DNA of 57,475 nucleotides from an uncultured Corynebacterium sp. GTDB lineage: Bacteria > Actinomycetota > Actinomycetes > Mycobacteriales > Mycobacteriaceae. The notes below the pieces were generated by a model. The model did not search any database. It saw only the letters and a program-made list of their open reading frames with translations, and had not been told where the DNA came from. How positions within the stretch are numbered: position 1 is the first letter of the stretch; the number at the start of each line of letters is the position of its first letter. The stretch lies in contig NZ_CAMIGN010000015.1 of the NCBI RefSeq assembly GCF_946221935.1, forward strand, positions 1 to 57,475, given 5' to 3'. A program made the position numbers and the translations under genes. Of the stretch, positions 26,406 to 34,687 are shown piece after piece.

Positions 26406-28775
26406 ATGAATGATTTTAAAAACAATCAGGATAGCAGGCACTCGAACGGGTCTAGTTCCGACAATAACCCATCCGATCTGGTGCAGCGCATCGAGGATGT
26501 TGCGCAAACGCATGCGAAGGTCCAGGCACAGCTGTTCGCTCTTCTGCGCGAGGTTGCTGTTAATCAGCAGAAGCTAGCGACGCCACAGGCCGCTGCCGCC
26601 CCTCAACCCAAACATGCCACGCAAGTTCCCTCTCCGCAGGCACTGTTCTCCTCCCCGGTACAGCCTCAACGCACACAGCCACCACAGAACACGCAACCGC
26701 CACAACGGATCCAACCGCCGCAGCGAACACAGCCACGCCAGCAGGTGCAGCCACCACGACCTATGCCGACGCAGCCGCCCCGCCCGACACGTCCGGTGGC
26801 GGCAACCCCATCAATGCAATCTCCCCGGCCACAGCAGGGACCTCCTCAGCAGAGCAAGCCGGAGCGTCAGCAACCTCAACGAGGGCAGGCTCAACCGCAG
26901 GGGCAACAACCGCAGAGACAACAACCGCACCCTCAACCACGTCCCGCTCCCCAACCGGTTGCTGTCAATAGGCTAAAGCAGTGGTGGGAAAAGGAGGATC
27001 TGGTCACTCGCCTGCTAGCGATTATCGGCGGCTCGATCACCGTCGTGGGTCTTACCTTCCTGGCTCTGCTGGCCTATGCTTCTGGCGTTCTAAGCCCAGA
27101 AGCCGCCGTCGTCCTCGCTGCTGTCCTCTGTGGAGGCCTGGCGATTGCCTCTACCGTGATCCACCGGCGCCAGCCGGACGGAGTCGGCGCATCAGCATTG
27201 CTTGTCGTTGCCACGCTGGGTGGCCTAGCTGATCTGTGGGTCTCGGTGTTCCAACTGGATTGGTTCGGTGAAGCGCTCGGCAGTGTCCTGACAGTGGTAA
27301 TATGCGCAGCTGCCTTGGGGCTTGCCTATACGTGGAAGAAGGAGATTCTGGCGGTCATCATCACCGCCTTTGCCCCACTTTTCATCGTTCCAATAGCCGC
27401 CGGCTTCCTTTCGATGTTCCCCGCCGACCAAATGACACAGCGAGAGATCCACAATGGCTACTTCGCGGGTAGCCTCTTGGCTGCCGCTATCTGCGGCTTT
27501 GCTGCTCGCTGGGGACGGCCATGGTTCAAGCTACAAATCACCGCGACGATCACATACATGGCCGCGCTGTTCATGAGTGCCCCATTCGTCCTCACAACGT
27601 TCCTGCTTGGCGTGGTTGGATTCACCCTGATTGCGATCATCAGCTTCGTACCACCATGGGCTACGCGCCAGCTTCACATCAGTAGTGTCATTGCCGTCGT
27701 AGTGGTTCCTGTCCTTATCCTTAGCAGCCACGACTCTTGGGGAAGCATTGCCTTTATCTCGGTGGTAACACTTTTTGCCTACCTCATCGCGCACTTCAAC
27801 GGAGCCATTTACAAAGTCGACTCCCATTACACAGCAAACGCTCCACTGCCTCCGACCGTGGCTACGTCCTTCCTGTTTTCGATCGCCGCGGGAACGCTGC
27901 CGATCATCTTTGTCATCAGCTTCTTCCGTTGGCAAAAACTCTACGCGCTCAGCTATGAAAACCTCGGGGGCGTCCAGCTTCTGAAATACTCGACCGTAGC
28001 AATCGCCGTGGCCTTGCTGCTGTACTCCGCTGCAATTGTATGGGGACTGCCGCGGATACATAAGGCCGTGGCCTGGATCTCATTGGTCTGCTCGTTCTTG
28101 GTGGTGTTCACCTATGCCCCGCAAAGCTGGGTTGAGGCAGACAACATGCGCATCCCGGACTCCGCGATCGTGCTCGTCACCAGCCTGGCGCTTTCCGTGG
28201 CCTTGGCTTACCGGCATAAGTACCTCTTGGATTCGGGTCTACAGGGCATTGCCGGTCGGGAAGCCCCCGGTGCGACGGTCAATCCCGAATTGATTCTTAT
28301 GTGTATCGGCGGAGTCACACTCGTCTTGGCTTCGTCGGCGGTTCCCGCGGTTGCAATGGCCATCTCGGCTACAAAGCTGTCGTTCATGATCGCCCATGTT
28401 TTTATCTCCGTCAGCTGGATGTTGGGTGCGGTATATCTGCTGTACCGTAACAACTCGAAGCTGGGATTGATCCTGGCAATCATCGCCACCGGAAAGCTCG
28501 TGTTCTATGACCTCTCCGTTCTGGGTGGATTGGTGCAGGCGCTGGCATTCCTGATCTGCGGCATGGTGCTGCTCATTGCGGCAGTTACGCGCGAAAAGCC
28601 GAACAAGAGCAATGGCATTACAAACATCCAAACGAATGCTCAGGTGCCCGCTACGCATATGGAACCCGCGGCACCGACGGGTTCCCCTGTTCCGCCCCAT
28701 GCTCAGCAGCCCCAACAGCCCCAGCGTCCGGCACAGCCTCAGCAGCCAAGTCCTGGATCAGAGCATCGGCCGTAG
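26406..28775 (+). CDS. Large multi-spanning membrane protein, DUF2339-like
   Basis: 789 residues. A helical N-terminus (about 18-60) is followed by a Pro/Gln-rich linker (about 62-185, many PQ, QPP and RPQ steps). About 18-20 hydrophobic segments then run from about 200 to 740, and a short Pro/Gln-rich tail ends the protein. The arrangement resembles DUF2339 membrane proteins of unknown function; assignment is by layout. No enzyme motif is seen. It is divergent from infC and overlaps the convergent uvrA by 18 bp. No strong ribosome-binding site is seen before the ATG. Confidence 0.75.
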   Translation: MNDFKNNQDSRHSNGSSSDNNPSDLVQRIEDVAQTHAKVQAQLFALLREVAVNQQKLATPQAAAAPQPKHATQVPSPQALFSSPVQPQRTQPPQNTQPPQRIQPPQRTQPRQQVQPPRPMPTQPPRPTRPVAATPSMQSPRPQQGPPQQSKPERQQPQRGQAQPQGQQPQRQQPHPQPRPAPQPVAVNRLKQWWEKEDLVTRLLAIIGGSITVVGLTFLALLAYASGVLSPEAAVVLAAVLCGGLAIASTVIHRRQPDGVGASALLVVATLGGLADLWVSVFQLDWFGEALGSVLTVVICAAALGLAYTWKKEILAVIITAFAPLFIVPIAAGFLSMFPADQMTQREIHNGYFAGSLLAAAICGFAARWGRPWFKLQITATITYMAALFMSAPFVLTTFLLGVVGFTLIAIISFVPPWATRQLHISSVIAVVVVPVLILSSHDSWGSIAFISVVTLFAYLIAHFNGAIYKVDSHYTANAPLPPTVATSFLFSIAAGTLPIIFVISFFRWQKLYALSYENLGGVQLLKYSTVAIAVALLLYSAAIVWGLPRIHKAVAWISLVCSFLVVFTYAPQSWVEADNMRIPDSAIVLVTSLALSVALAYRHKYLLDSGLQGIAGREAPGATVNPELILMCIGGVTLVLASSAVPAVAMAISATKLSFMIAHVFISVSWMLGAVYLLYRNNSKLGLILAIIATGKLVFYDLSVLGGLVQALAFLICGMVLLIAAVTREKPNKSNGITNIQTNAQVPATHMEPAAPTGSPVPPHAQQPQQPQRPAQPQQPSPGSEHRP

Positions 28776-31604
28776 ATAACGGCCTGTATGGGAGGCCTCC
28801 ACCGTTGCAACCTGCTCCGGGGTTCCCTCGGCAACCACCGTGCCGCCACCGGAGCCACCTTCCGGCCCCATGTCCACAATCCAGTCGGCTACCTTAATTA
28901 CATCAAGGTTGTGTTCAATGATGAGCACGCTGTTGCCCTTGTCCACCAGCCCCTGGATTACCAGCATGAGCTTTCGGATATCCTCGAAATGCAGGCCGGT
29001 CGTCGGCTCGTCCAAGATGTACACAGTGCGCCCGTTGGAACGCTTCTGCAGCTCTGCGGCCAGCTTCACGCGCTGCGCCTCACCGCCAGACAAGGTGGTT
29101 GCTGCCTGCCCCAGGCGCACATACCCCAGTCCAACATCCACCAGCGTGTTCAGGTAGCGCGAAATGGAGGTCACAGGTTCAAAGAACTCCGCAGCCTCAG
29201 AGATCGGCATGTCCAGAACTTCTGCAATGGACTTTCCCTTGTAGTGCACTTCTAGGGTTTCACGGTTGTAGCGCGCACCATTGCACACCTCGCAGGGGAC
29301 ATACACGTCGGGCAAGAAGTTCATCTCAATCTTCAACGTGCCATCGCCATGGCAGGCCTCACAGCGTCCACCCTTCACGTTGAAGGAGAATCGTCCCGGG
29401 CCATAACCGCGGACCTTTGCCTCCGTCGTCTCGGCGAACAACTTGCGTATCTTGTCGAAAACGCCCGTGTAGGTAGCCGGGTTGGATCGCGGTGTACGCC
29501 CGATCGGGCTTTGATCCACCTGCACCAACTTGTCGAGGTGCTCCGTGCCCGTGATCTTCTTATGATGGCCGGGCACCTGGCGTGCCTTGTTCAGGGTATT
29601 GCTCAGCGACTTAGCCAAAATTCCATTAATCAGCGACGACTTACCCGAGCCAGACACTCCCGTCACGACTGTCAGCACACCCAATGGCAGGGTGACATCC
29701 ACGTTCTGCAGGTTGTTCTCCTGCGCCCCGTGTACCTGCAACACGCGACCCTTGTCTATCTCACGTCGCTTTTCCGGCACCGCGAGGATTCGCTCGCCGG
29801 AGAGGTACTGGCCGGTTAGAGACTTCTTTTCTTTAAGGATTCCCTCCGGCTCGCCCTGATAGACAATCTCGCCGCCGTACTCGCCAGCTCGCGGACCAAT
29901 ATCCACCAGCCAGTCGGCGGTGCGGATCGTATCTTCATCGTGCTCCACCACGATCAAGGTGTTCCCCAGATCCCGCAGATGCTGCAGAGTACGGATCAGA
30001 CGTTCATTGTCGCGCTGGTGCAAGCCAATCGATGGCTCATCCAGCACGTACAGCACACCCGCCAGGCCGGAACCAATTTGCGTAGCCAGGCGGATGCGCT
30101 GAGCCTCACCGCCGGACAGCGTGCCCGCGGAGCGGGACATCGACAGATAATTCAGTCCGACGTCCAAAAGGAACTTCAGGCGCGCCTGGATCTCCCGTAG
30201 AACCGCCCCGGCGATCATTTCCTCGCGCTTGGTGAGAGACAGGTTGTCCAGGAAACTACTGGCGTCGGCAATAGAAAGATCAGACACCTCGGCGATGGAT
30301 AGTTCCCGATCCCCCGCAGCGATGGTCACGGCAAGGACCTCCGGCTTCAAGCGAGTGCCCTTACATGTCGGGCATGCAACCTCGCGCATGTAGCTGCGGT
30401 AGCGCTCCTTCGACCAGTCGGAATCGGTCTGGTCGAGTTTGCGCTTAAGAAAAGGCATTACGCCTTCGAAAGGCGCGTTGTAGTTGCGGGAGCGACCGTA
30501 ACGATTGCGATAGCTCACCTTGATCTGAGTTTTGTGGCCATTCAGGAGGGCCTTGCGGTGGGCCGCCGAAAGCTCACTCCACGGGGACTTAGGATCAAAG
30601 CCCATCGCCTCGCCGAGCGCAGTCACAAGTTTGGTGAAGTACTTACTGTTCGGACTCGAAGCCCATGGTGCAATCGCGTTAACGACCGGCGCATCCTCGT
30701 CCGGAATCACCAGCTTCTCGTCAACCTCCAGGCGCGTGCCCAAGCCGTCGCAGGCGGGGCAGGCACCGTAGGGAGAGTTGAACGAGAACGTGCGCGGTTC
30801 GAGCTCTTCTAGCTGCACCGCATGGCCGTTGGGGCACGCCATCTTCTCGGAAAAGCGTCGCACGCGGTTCGGGTCGTCCTCTTGCAGACCGACGAACTCG
30901 AGTGCCACAATACCGTCGGCTAGCTGCAGCGCAGTCTCGATCGAGTCGGTCAAGCGCTGCTTTTGGGAATCCTTAACCTGCAGACGGTCAACCACTACGT
31001 CGATGTCGTGCTTTACCTGCTTCTCCAGAGTCGGGGGATCCGACAGCTGGTACACAGCCCCGTCGACGCGCACGCGGGAATAACCCTGTGCGGAAAGATC
31101 CTCGAAAAGGTCCACGAACTCGCCCTTGCGGGTACGCACCACGGGCGCAAGTACCTGGAATTTCAGCCCCTGTTCCATCGCGAGGATCTGATCCACGATC
31201 TCTTGGGGAGTTTGGCGCTGGATCACCTCGCCGCACTCCGGACAGTGCGGGGTACCAGTGCGGGCATAAAGCAGTCGCAGGTAGTCGAAGATCTCGGTTA
31301 CCGTGCCGACGGTCGAGCGCGGGTTGCGGTTCGTGGACTTCTGGTCGATGGAAACCGCAGGGGACAGCCCTTCGATCAGCTCCACGTCCGGCTTATCCAT
31401 GCGCCCGAGGAACATGCGCGCATAGGAGCTCAATGATTCGACGTATCGGCGCTGGCCTTCTGCGAAGATCGTGTCGAAGGCCAGGGAGGATTTACCCGAG
31501 CCGGACAGGCCCGTAAACACGATCATCTTGTCGCGTGGCAGGTCGATATCCACGCCCTTGAGGTTGTGTTCGCTAGCACCACGGACAATCAGCTGATCGG
31601 CCAC
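28758..31604 (-). CDS. uvrA: UvrABC excinuclease subunit A
   Basis: DNA-damage-recognition ATPase of nucleotide excision repair. 948 residues with two ABC modules: Walker A GLSGSGKSS (32-40) and a second GVSGSGKSS (about 645), and two ABC signatures (GTLSGGEAQRIRLA and TTLSGGEAQRVKLA). Zinc-binding CxxC pairs are present (CPACDGLG; CEACHGDG...CEVC). It pairs functionally with uvrB at 37443. Upstream is the divergent MBL-hydrolase gene (74 bp); I see no LexA box there. Confidence 0.97.
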   Translation of the reverse strand: MADQLIVRGASEHNLKGVDIDLPRDKMIVFTGLSGSGKSSLAFDTIFAEGQRRYVESLSSYARMFLGRMDKPDVELIEGLSPAVSIDQKSTNRNPRSTVGTVTEIFDYLRLLYARTGTPHCPECGEVIQRQTPQEIVDQILAMEQGLKFQVLAPVVRTRKGEFVDLFEDLSAQGYSRVRVDGAVYQLSDPPTLEKQVKHDIDVVVDRLQVKDSQKQRLTDSIETALQLADGIVALEFVGLQEDDPNRVRRFSEKMACPNGHAVQLEELEPRTFSFNSPYGACPACDGLGTRLEVDEKLVIPDEDAPVVNAIAPWASSPNSKYFTKLVTALGEAMGFDPKSPWSELSAAHRKALLNGHKTQIKVSYRNRYGRSRNYNAPFEGVMPFLKRKLDQTDSDWSKERYRSYMREVACPTCKGTRLKPEVLAVTIAAGDRELSIAEVSDLSIADASSFLDNLSLTKREEMIAGAVLREIQARLKFLLDVGLNYLSMSRSAGTLSGGEAQRIRLATQIGSGLAGVLYVLDEPSIGLHQRDNERLIRTLQHLRDLGNTLIVVEHDEDTIRTADWLVDIGPRAGEYGGEIVYQGEPEGILKEKKSLTGQYLSGERILAVPEKRREIDKGRVLQVHGAQENNLQNVDVTLPLGVLTVVTGVSGSGKSSLINGILAKSLSNTLNKARQVPGHHKKITGTEHLDKLVQVDQSPIGRTPRSNPATYTGVFDKIRKLFAETTEAKVRGYGPGRFSFNVKGGRCEACHGDGTLKIEMNFLPDVYVPCEVCNGARYNRETLEVHYKGKSIAEVLDMPISEAAEFFEPVTSISRYLNTLVDVGLGYVRLGQAATTLSGGEAQRVKLAAELQKRSNGRTVYILDEPTTGLHFEDIRKLMLVIQGLVDKGNSVLIIEHNLDVIKVADWIVDMGPEGGSGGGTVVAEGTPEQVATVEASHTGRYLRPML

Positions 31605-31678
31605 TATTCACTCCTTGCTTCTTTGTCCAACAACCCTGCTAGTCTACGCCATCGGCCAGACAACGTTAGTCTGTTGAT

Positions 31679-32365
31679 ATGCAGAAGGTCACTGAGTTTA
31701 GCCATCTTTCCGCACCGCGCGACGTGCAGGTTTTAAGTACTGACGCCCATACGTATGCCGTTACCACCGTGGGTTCTATGGACAACAATGTGTGGTTGCT
31801 GTGCCGGGACGGCGAGGCGCTGCTGGTGGATGCCGCCGATGATGCAGAACACCTGCTGGGCCTGGCCGAACGGCTGGGTGTGCGCATCACCGATGTGCTC
31901 ACTACTCACCAGCATGCAGACCACACTCGCGCGCTGGCAGACGTCCTAAAGGCGACAGGCGCCCGCCACCACGGGCCGCGCCTGGATGCCGAGGCGCTGC
32001 CCGTGGCGCCGGATCGGGTGTACGGAAACGACGAAGGTTCCCGGGAACCACTGGACCTGGATGGTGCACAGCTGCCGGAGCTCGGCTTGCAGGTAGTCGA
32101 GCTCCGGGGCCACACCCCGGGCGGCTTGGCAGTGCTGGATCTGGCCGACGGGCGCGTGCCACGCGCGTGGGTGGGCGACAGTGTGTTCCCCGGTGGCGTC
32201 GGAAAAACAGACAGTTCGGAACAGTTCCAACAGCTTCTGGGCGACGTGCGCGACAGGATCTTCAGCCTCCCGGAGGACACTCGCATCCACCCTGGTCACG
32301 GCGACTCCACTACCGTCGGGGCAGAAAAGGGCAAGGTCGATGAGTGGGCCGCGCGAGGCTGGTAG
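31679..32365 (+). CDS. Metallo-beta-lactamase-fold hydrolase (glyoxalase II-like)
   Basis: 228 residues with the metal motif H77-Q-H79-A-D81-H82, a later GHTPGGLAVLD, and a C-terminal HPGHGDST. This is the glyoxalase II/MBL hydrolase pattern with two zinc sites. The substrate cannot be told: hydroxyacyl-glutathione is unlikely in actinobacteria, so a mycothiol or other thioester is possible. The ATG is divergent from uvrA. Confidence 0.88.
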   Translation: MQKVTEFSHLSAPRDVQVLSTDAHTYAVTTVGSMDNNVWLLCRDGEALLVDAADDAEHLLGLAERLGVRITDVLTTHQHADHTRALADVLKATGARHHGPRLDAEALPVAPDRVYGNDEGSREPLDLDGAQLPELGLQVVELRGHTPGGLAVLDLADGRVPRAWVGDSVFPGGVGKTDSSEQFQQLLGDVRDRIFSLPEDTRIHPGHGDSTTVGAEKGKVDEWAARGW

Positions 32366-32482
32366 ATAGCCCCGGACCCCACTCCCGGTGAGGTTGATTC
32401 AGGTAACCTGGGAGATTGTTCGAGCACGACTAAACGCAGTCAAGGGTCGTGCCACCAACGATTGAGGAGTGTGTAGACCCAA

Positions 32483-33325
32483 ATGTTCCGTACCCTTGCC
32501 CGCCCTTTGCTGGCATCCGCTTTTGCCGTCGACGGTGCTCAGATGCTGCTGAACAGCAACGAGTACGCCGAGGACGCAAAGGCCATCAACGGCACCCTGC
32601 GTTCCGTTCTGCCGCAGGATAAGGCCGGCCTGATTCCAGACGATGCTGAATCCACCGTTCGCATCGTTGGCACCACCAAGGTTGTAGCTTCTGCCCTGCT
32701 GGCAACGGGTAAGGCTCCGCGCCTGGCCGCCGCCACCCTGGCTGCGGTACAGATCCCGACGGCTCTGTCCCGCCACGCTTTTTGGAATGCCACCAATGGT
32801 GCAGAACGCAAGGAAGAGATCCGTGGCCTGGTTACCGACCTGGCTCTGCTGGGAGGCCTCGTCATCACTTCCGCAGACACCGCTGGAAAGCCGGGCCTGA
32901 AGTGGCGCGCACAGCAGGCAATGCCGGGTAAGTCCGAGCAGCAGAAGATGCTGGAGAACGCTCAGACCCAGTCCAAGGCTTTTGCCGCTAACGCTTCCGA
33001 CCAGGCACAGGGCTTCTTTGCCAAGACGAAGGAGGTTGCCGGTCAGGTGCAGGAGAAGGTTGCCGACTATGTAGACGAGCACCAGGACGAGTGGAAGGAA
33101 ACCGCCGAGAACCTGCGCGAGCGCGCAGCTGACTTCGGCGACCAGGCCTCCGATTACGCGCAGACCGCAGCTGCCAAGGCGCAGGGCGCGTGGGATGACT
33201 TCGACTCTGAGGCTCTGAAGAAGGATCTTCAGAAGGCTACTAAGAAGTCGCGCAAGCGTGCGCAGAAGGCACAGAAGCAGGCTCAGAAGCGCGCCAAGAA
33301 GGCACAAAAGCGCCTGCAGAAGTAG
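32483..33325 (+). CDS. DoxX-like membrane protein with long Lys/Ala-rich helical tail
   Basis: 280 residues. The N-terminal half (about 1-135) resembles DoxX-family proteins, with four likely membrane segments (MFRTLARPLLASAFAVDGAQ; VASALLATGKAPRLAAATLA; LALLGGLVITSADTAG). The C-terminal half is hydrophilic and helical, rich in Ala, Lys, Gln and Glu, and ends in RAQKAQKQAQKRAKKAQKR, an extreme basic repeat. GAGGAG lies 14 nt before the ATG. DoxX function is poorly defined, and the tail suggests binding to nucleic acid or an acidic surface, which is inference. Confidence 0.75.
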   Translation: MFRTLARPLLASAFAVDGAQMLLNSNEYAEDAKAINGTLRSVLPQDKAGLIPDDAESTVRIVGTTKVVASALLATGKAPRLAAATLAAVQIPTALSRHAFWNATNGAERKEEIRGLVTDLALLGGLVITSADTAGKPGLKWRAQQAMPGKSEQQKMLENAQTQSKAFAANASDQAQGFFAKTKEVAGQVQEKVADYVDEHQDEWKETAENLRERAADFGDQASDYAQTAAAKAQGAWDDFDSEALKKDLQKATKKSRKRAQKAQKQAQKRAKKAQKRLQK

Positions 33326-33366
33326 CCCTTTTTCTCCCCTCCTGCCGGTCTGGGTAGTGGGGAAAG

Positions 33367-33398
33367 AAAAAAGAACCCCTGCCCAGGGGTTCTTTTTT
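33367..33398. terminator. Bidirectional terminator between convergent genes
   Basis: A perfect stem AAAAAAGAACCCCT (33367-33380) / AGGGGTTCTTTTTT (33385-33398) with loop GCCC, T-rich on both strands. It serves the DoxX-like gene (plus) and the CAP-domain gene (minus). Confidence 0.93.
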
Positions 33399-33444
33399 AT
33401 GCTTATTGTCTAGAGTTCTGGCTGGGGTTCTGGCCGTGGCGCTT

Positions 33445-34398
33445 CTAGCGTGGACCGAAGTTCTGCATCAGGAAGTTGGCGATAATGCCGAGCGCTGCAA
33501 GAGCTCCCACAACGCCAGCGATGATGCCGAAAATCTTGCCGGATTCACCATTGCCTAGGCTGCCGAGCAGACCGGAGAGGTCCATTCCGCCGGTGTTATC
33601 TTGAGGCGCTACCTTCCCTGGGTTTGTACCACTCGGAAACGCACCCGGACGAATCTTTCCGTTATCGGCAACCTTGATCTGCCTGCGAGCATCTGGCAGA
33701 GTCTTTCCATCTCCCTGTCGCATGAAGGAAGCCTCCATCACCGATACTTCCCTTAGTGCACCATTGACATGCGAGAAGCCGTTTGCCGCTCCATAGGCCG
33801 TGTACTTCGGATTGATCATGAGCCACAGGTGGCCACTGTGATCATTAGATTTGCCTTGCGAAGCCCTCAGAGCAGATTCCTCACCCCTGCCCCAGAGTTG
33901 AATAATCGAGTTACGAAGGTTGCCGCTCGACGAGAGGTTTTCGCCCCAGGATTTCTCGCCATTACGCTTAGCAGACCAGATTGACGTGCAATTGTCGATT
34001 TGGCATGCATCATTGGTCGGGCGTGCGTGCTGGATGCCGCCCAGAGCGACATTCTCGGCAGCGCGTTGAAGAGAGATATAGGAAAGGCTCGAATCTACCT
34101 TGGCCGCATTAACATAGGCGTCCTTGCTCTGATAGCCAGCTTTTTTAGCGGCTTCGCGCAGAGACGTCCCTTCGAACGGCACATTCTTATCCCACATCTC
34201 TGCACGGATCTCTCGGAGAGCTTGCTGAAATTCTGCGCCCTTTTTCGAGATCACGTCAAGGGTGACAGTGCGGTTCAGAGGAACGTTAAGCTCCACACCG
34301 GTCACAGGATCCGGAGCCGCATTGGCGACGCCGGTGAAAATGGAAGAACTTACCGCCAAGCCAGCGACGATGGCTGTGAGCTTCTTTGCGGATTTCAT
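33445..34398 (-). CDS. Secreted CAP (SCP/PR1)-domain protein with C-terminal membrane anchor
   Basis: 317 residues. A Sec signal peptide (MKSAKKLTAIVAG..., cleavage probably at ANA|AP near 27) is followed by a CAP-like domain (about 60-230) with HARP, GENLSSSGN and HSGHLWLMINPKYTAYG. A Pro/Gly linker and a final hydrophobic helix (about 288-310) follow. It is likely attached to the outer membrane face or wall. The family function is unsettled (lipid or ion binding). I take ATG 34398, preceded by AAAGGA, because the signal peptide begins there. An inverted repeat overlaps its probable promoter. Confidence 0.85.
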   Translation of the reverse strand: MKSAKKLTAIVAGLAVSSSIFTGVANAAPDPVTGVELNVPLNRTVTLDVISKKGAEFQQALREIRAEMWDKNVPFEGTSLREAAKKAGYQSKDAYVNAAKVDSSLSYISLQRAAENVALGGIQHARPTNDACQIDNCTSIWSAKRNGEKSWGENLSSSGNLRNSIIQLWGRGEESALRASQGKSNDHSGHLWLMINPKYTAYGAANGFSHVNGALREVSVMEASFMRQGDGKTLPDARRQIKVADNGKIRPGAFPSGTNPGKVAPQDNTGGMDLSGLLGSLGNGESGKIFGIIAGVVGALAALGIIANFLMQNFGPR

Positions 34399-34429
34399 GA
34401 CGTGGGAATTCCTTTCGACCTGTCCCAAG

Positions 34430-34529
34430 GATCCTTAGAGGATCACGAAGTAAAAAAGCGGTGAATGAGCTACCCTTGGTGGCTAAACATTCGCTTAATA
34501 TTTTATATCCTTCCTCTCATATGGAGGAA
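34430..34529 (-). promoter_or_regulatory. Promoter region of the CAP-domain gene with operator-like repeats
   Basis: On the minus strand, a -10-like TATAAA (34507-34502) lies 16 bp from TTCCTC. That TTCCTC is one arm of an inverted repeat TTCCTC-7-GAGGAA (34511-34529), so a repressor or activator could cover the -35. In the leader, GATCCT-TAG-AGGATC (34430-34444) is another palindrome. Assignment is inference. Confidence 0.45.
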
Positions 34530-34606
34530 TACATAGCACGCGCTTCCCTATCCATATCCCCCCATATTGGACATCTGCATCCCGCCACGAACAACATGCA
34601 AAAGAG

Positions 34607-34612
34607 TATGAT
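34607..34612 (+). promoter_or_regulatory. Candidate -10 element of the HelR-type gene
   Basis: TATGAT in an AT-moderate stretch, with no clear -35. It supports the TTG at 34688 over the TTG at 34616 as start codon, because transcription would begin near 34619. Confidence 0.35.
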
Positions 34613-34687
34613 TGCTTGCTCTACCCCTTTAGACGCCTGCAACACACGCATACTTCCGACTTAGACAGAAGGGAACCCGCAACCACC

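Noticed and set aside
31605..31678. LexA (SOS) box between uvrA and the MBL-hydrolase gene
   Set aside because: No GAAC...GTTC-type dyad was found there or in front of uvrB.
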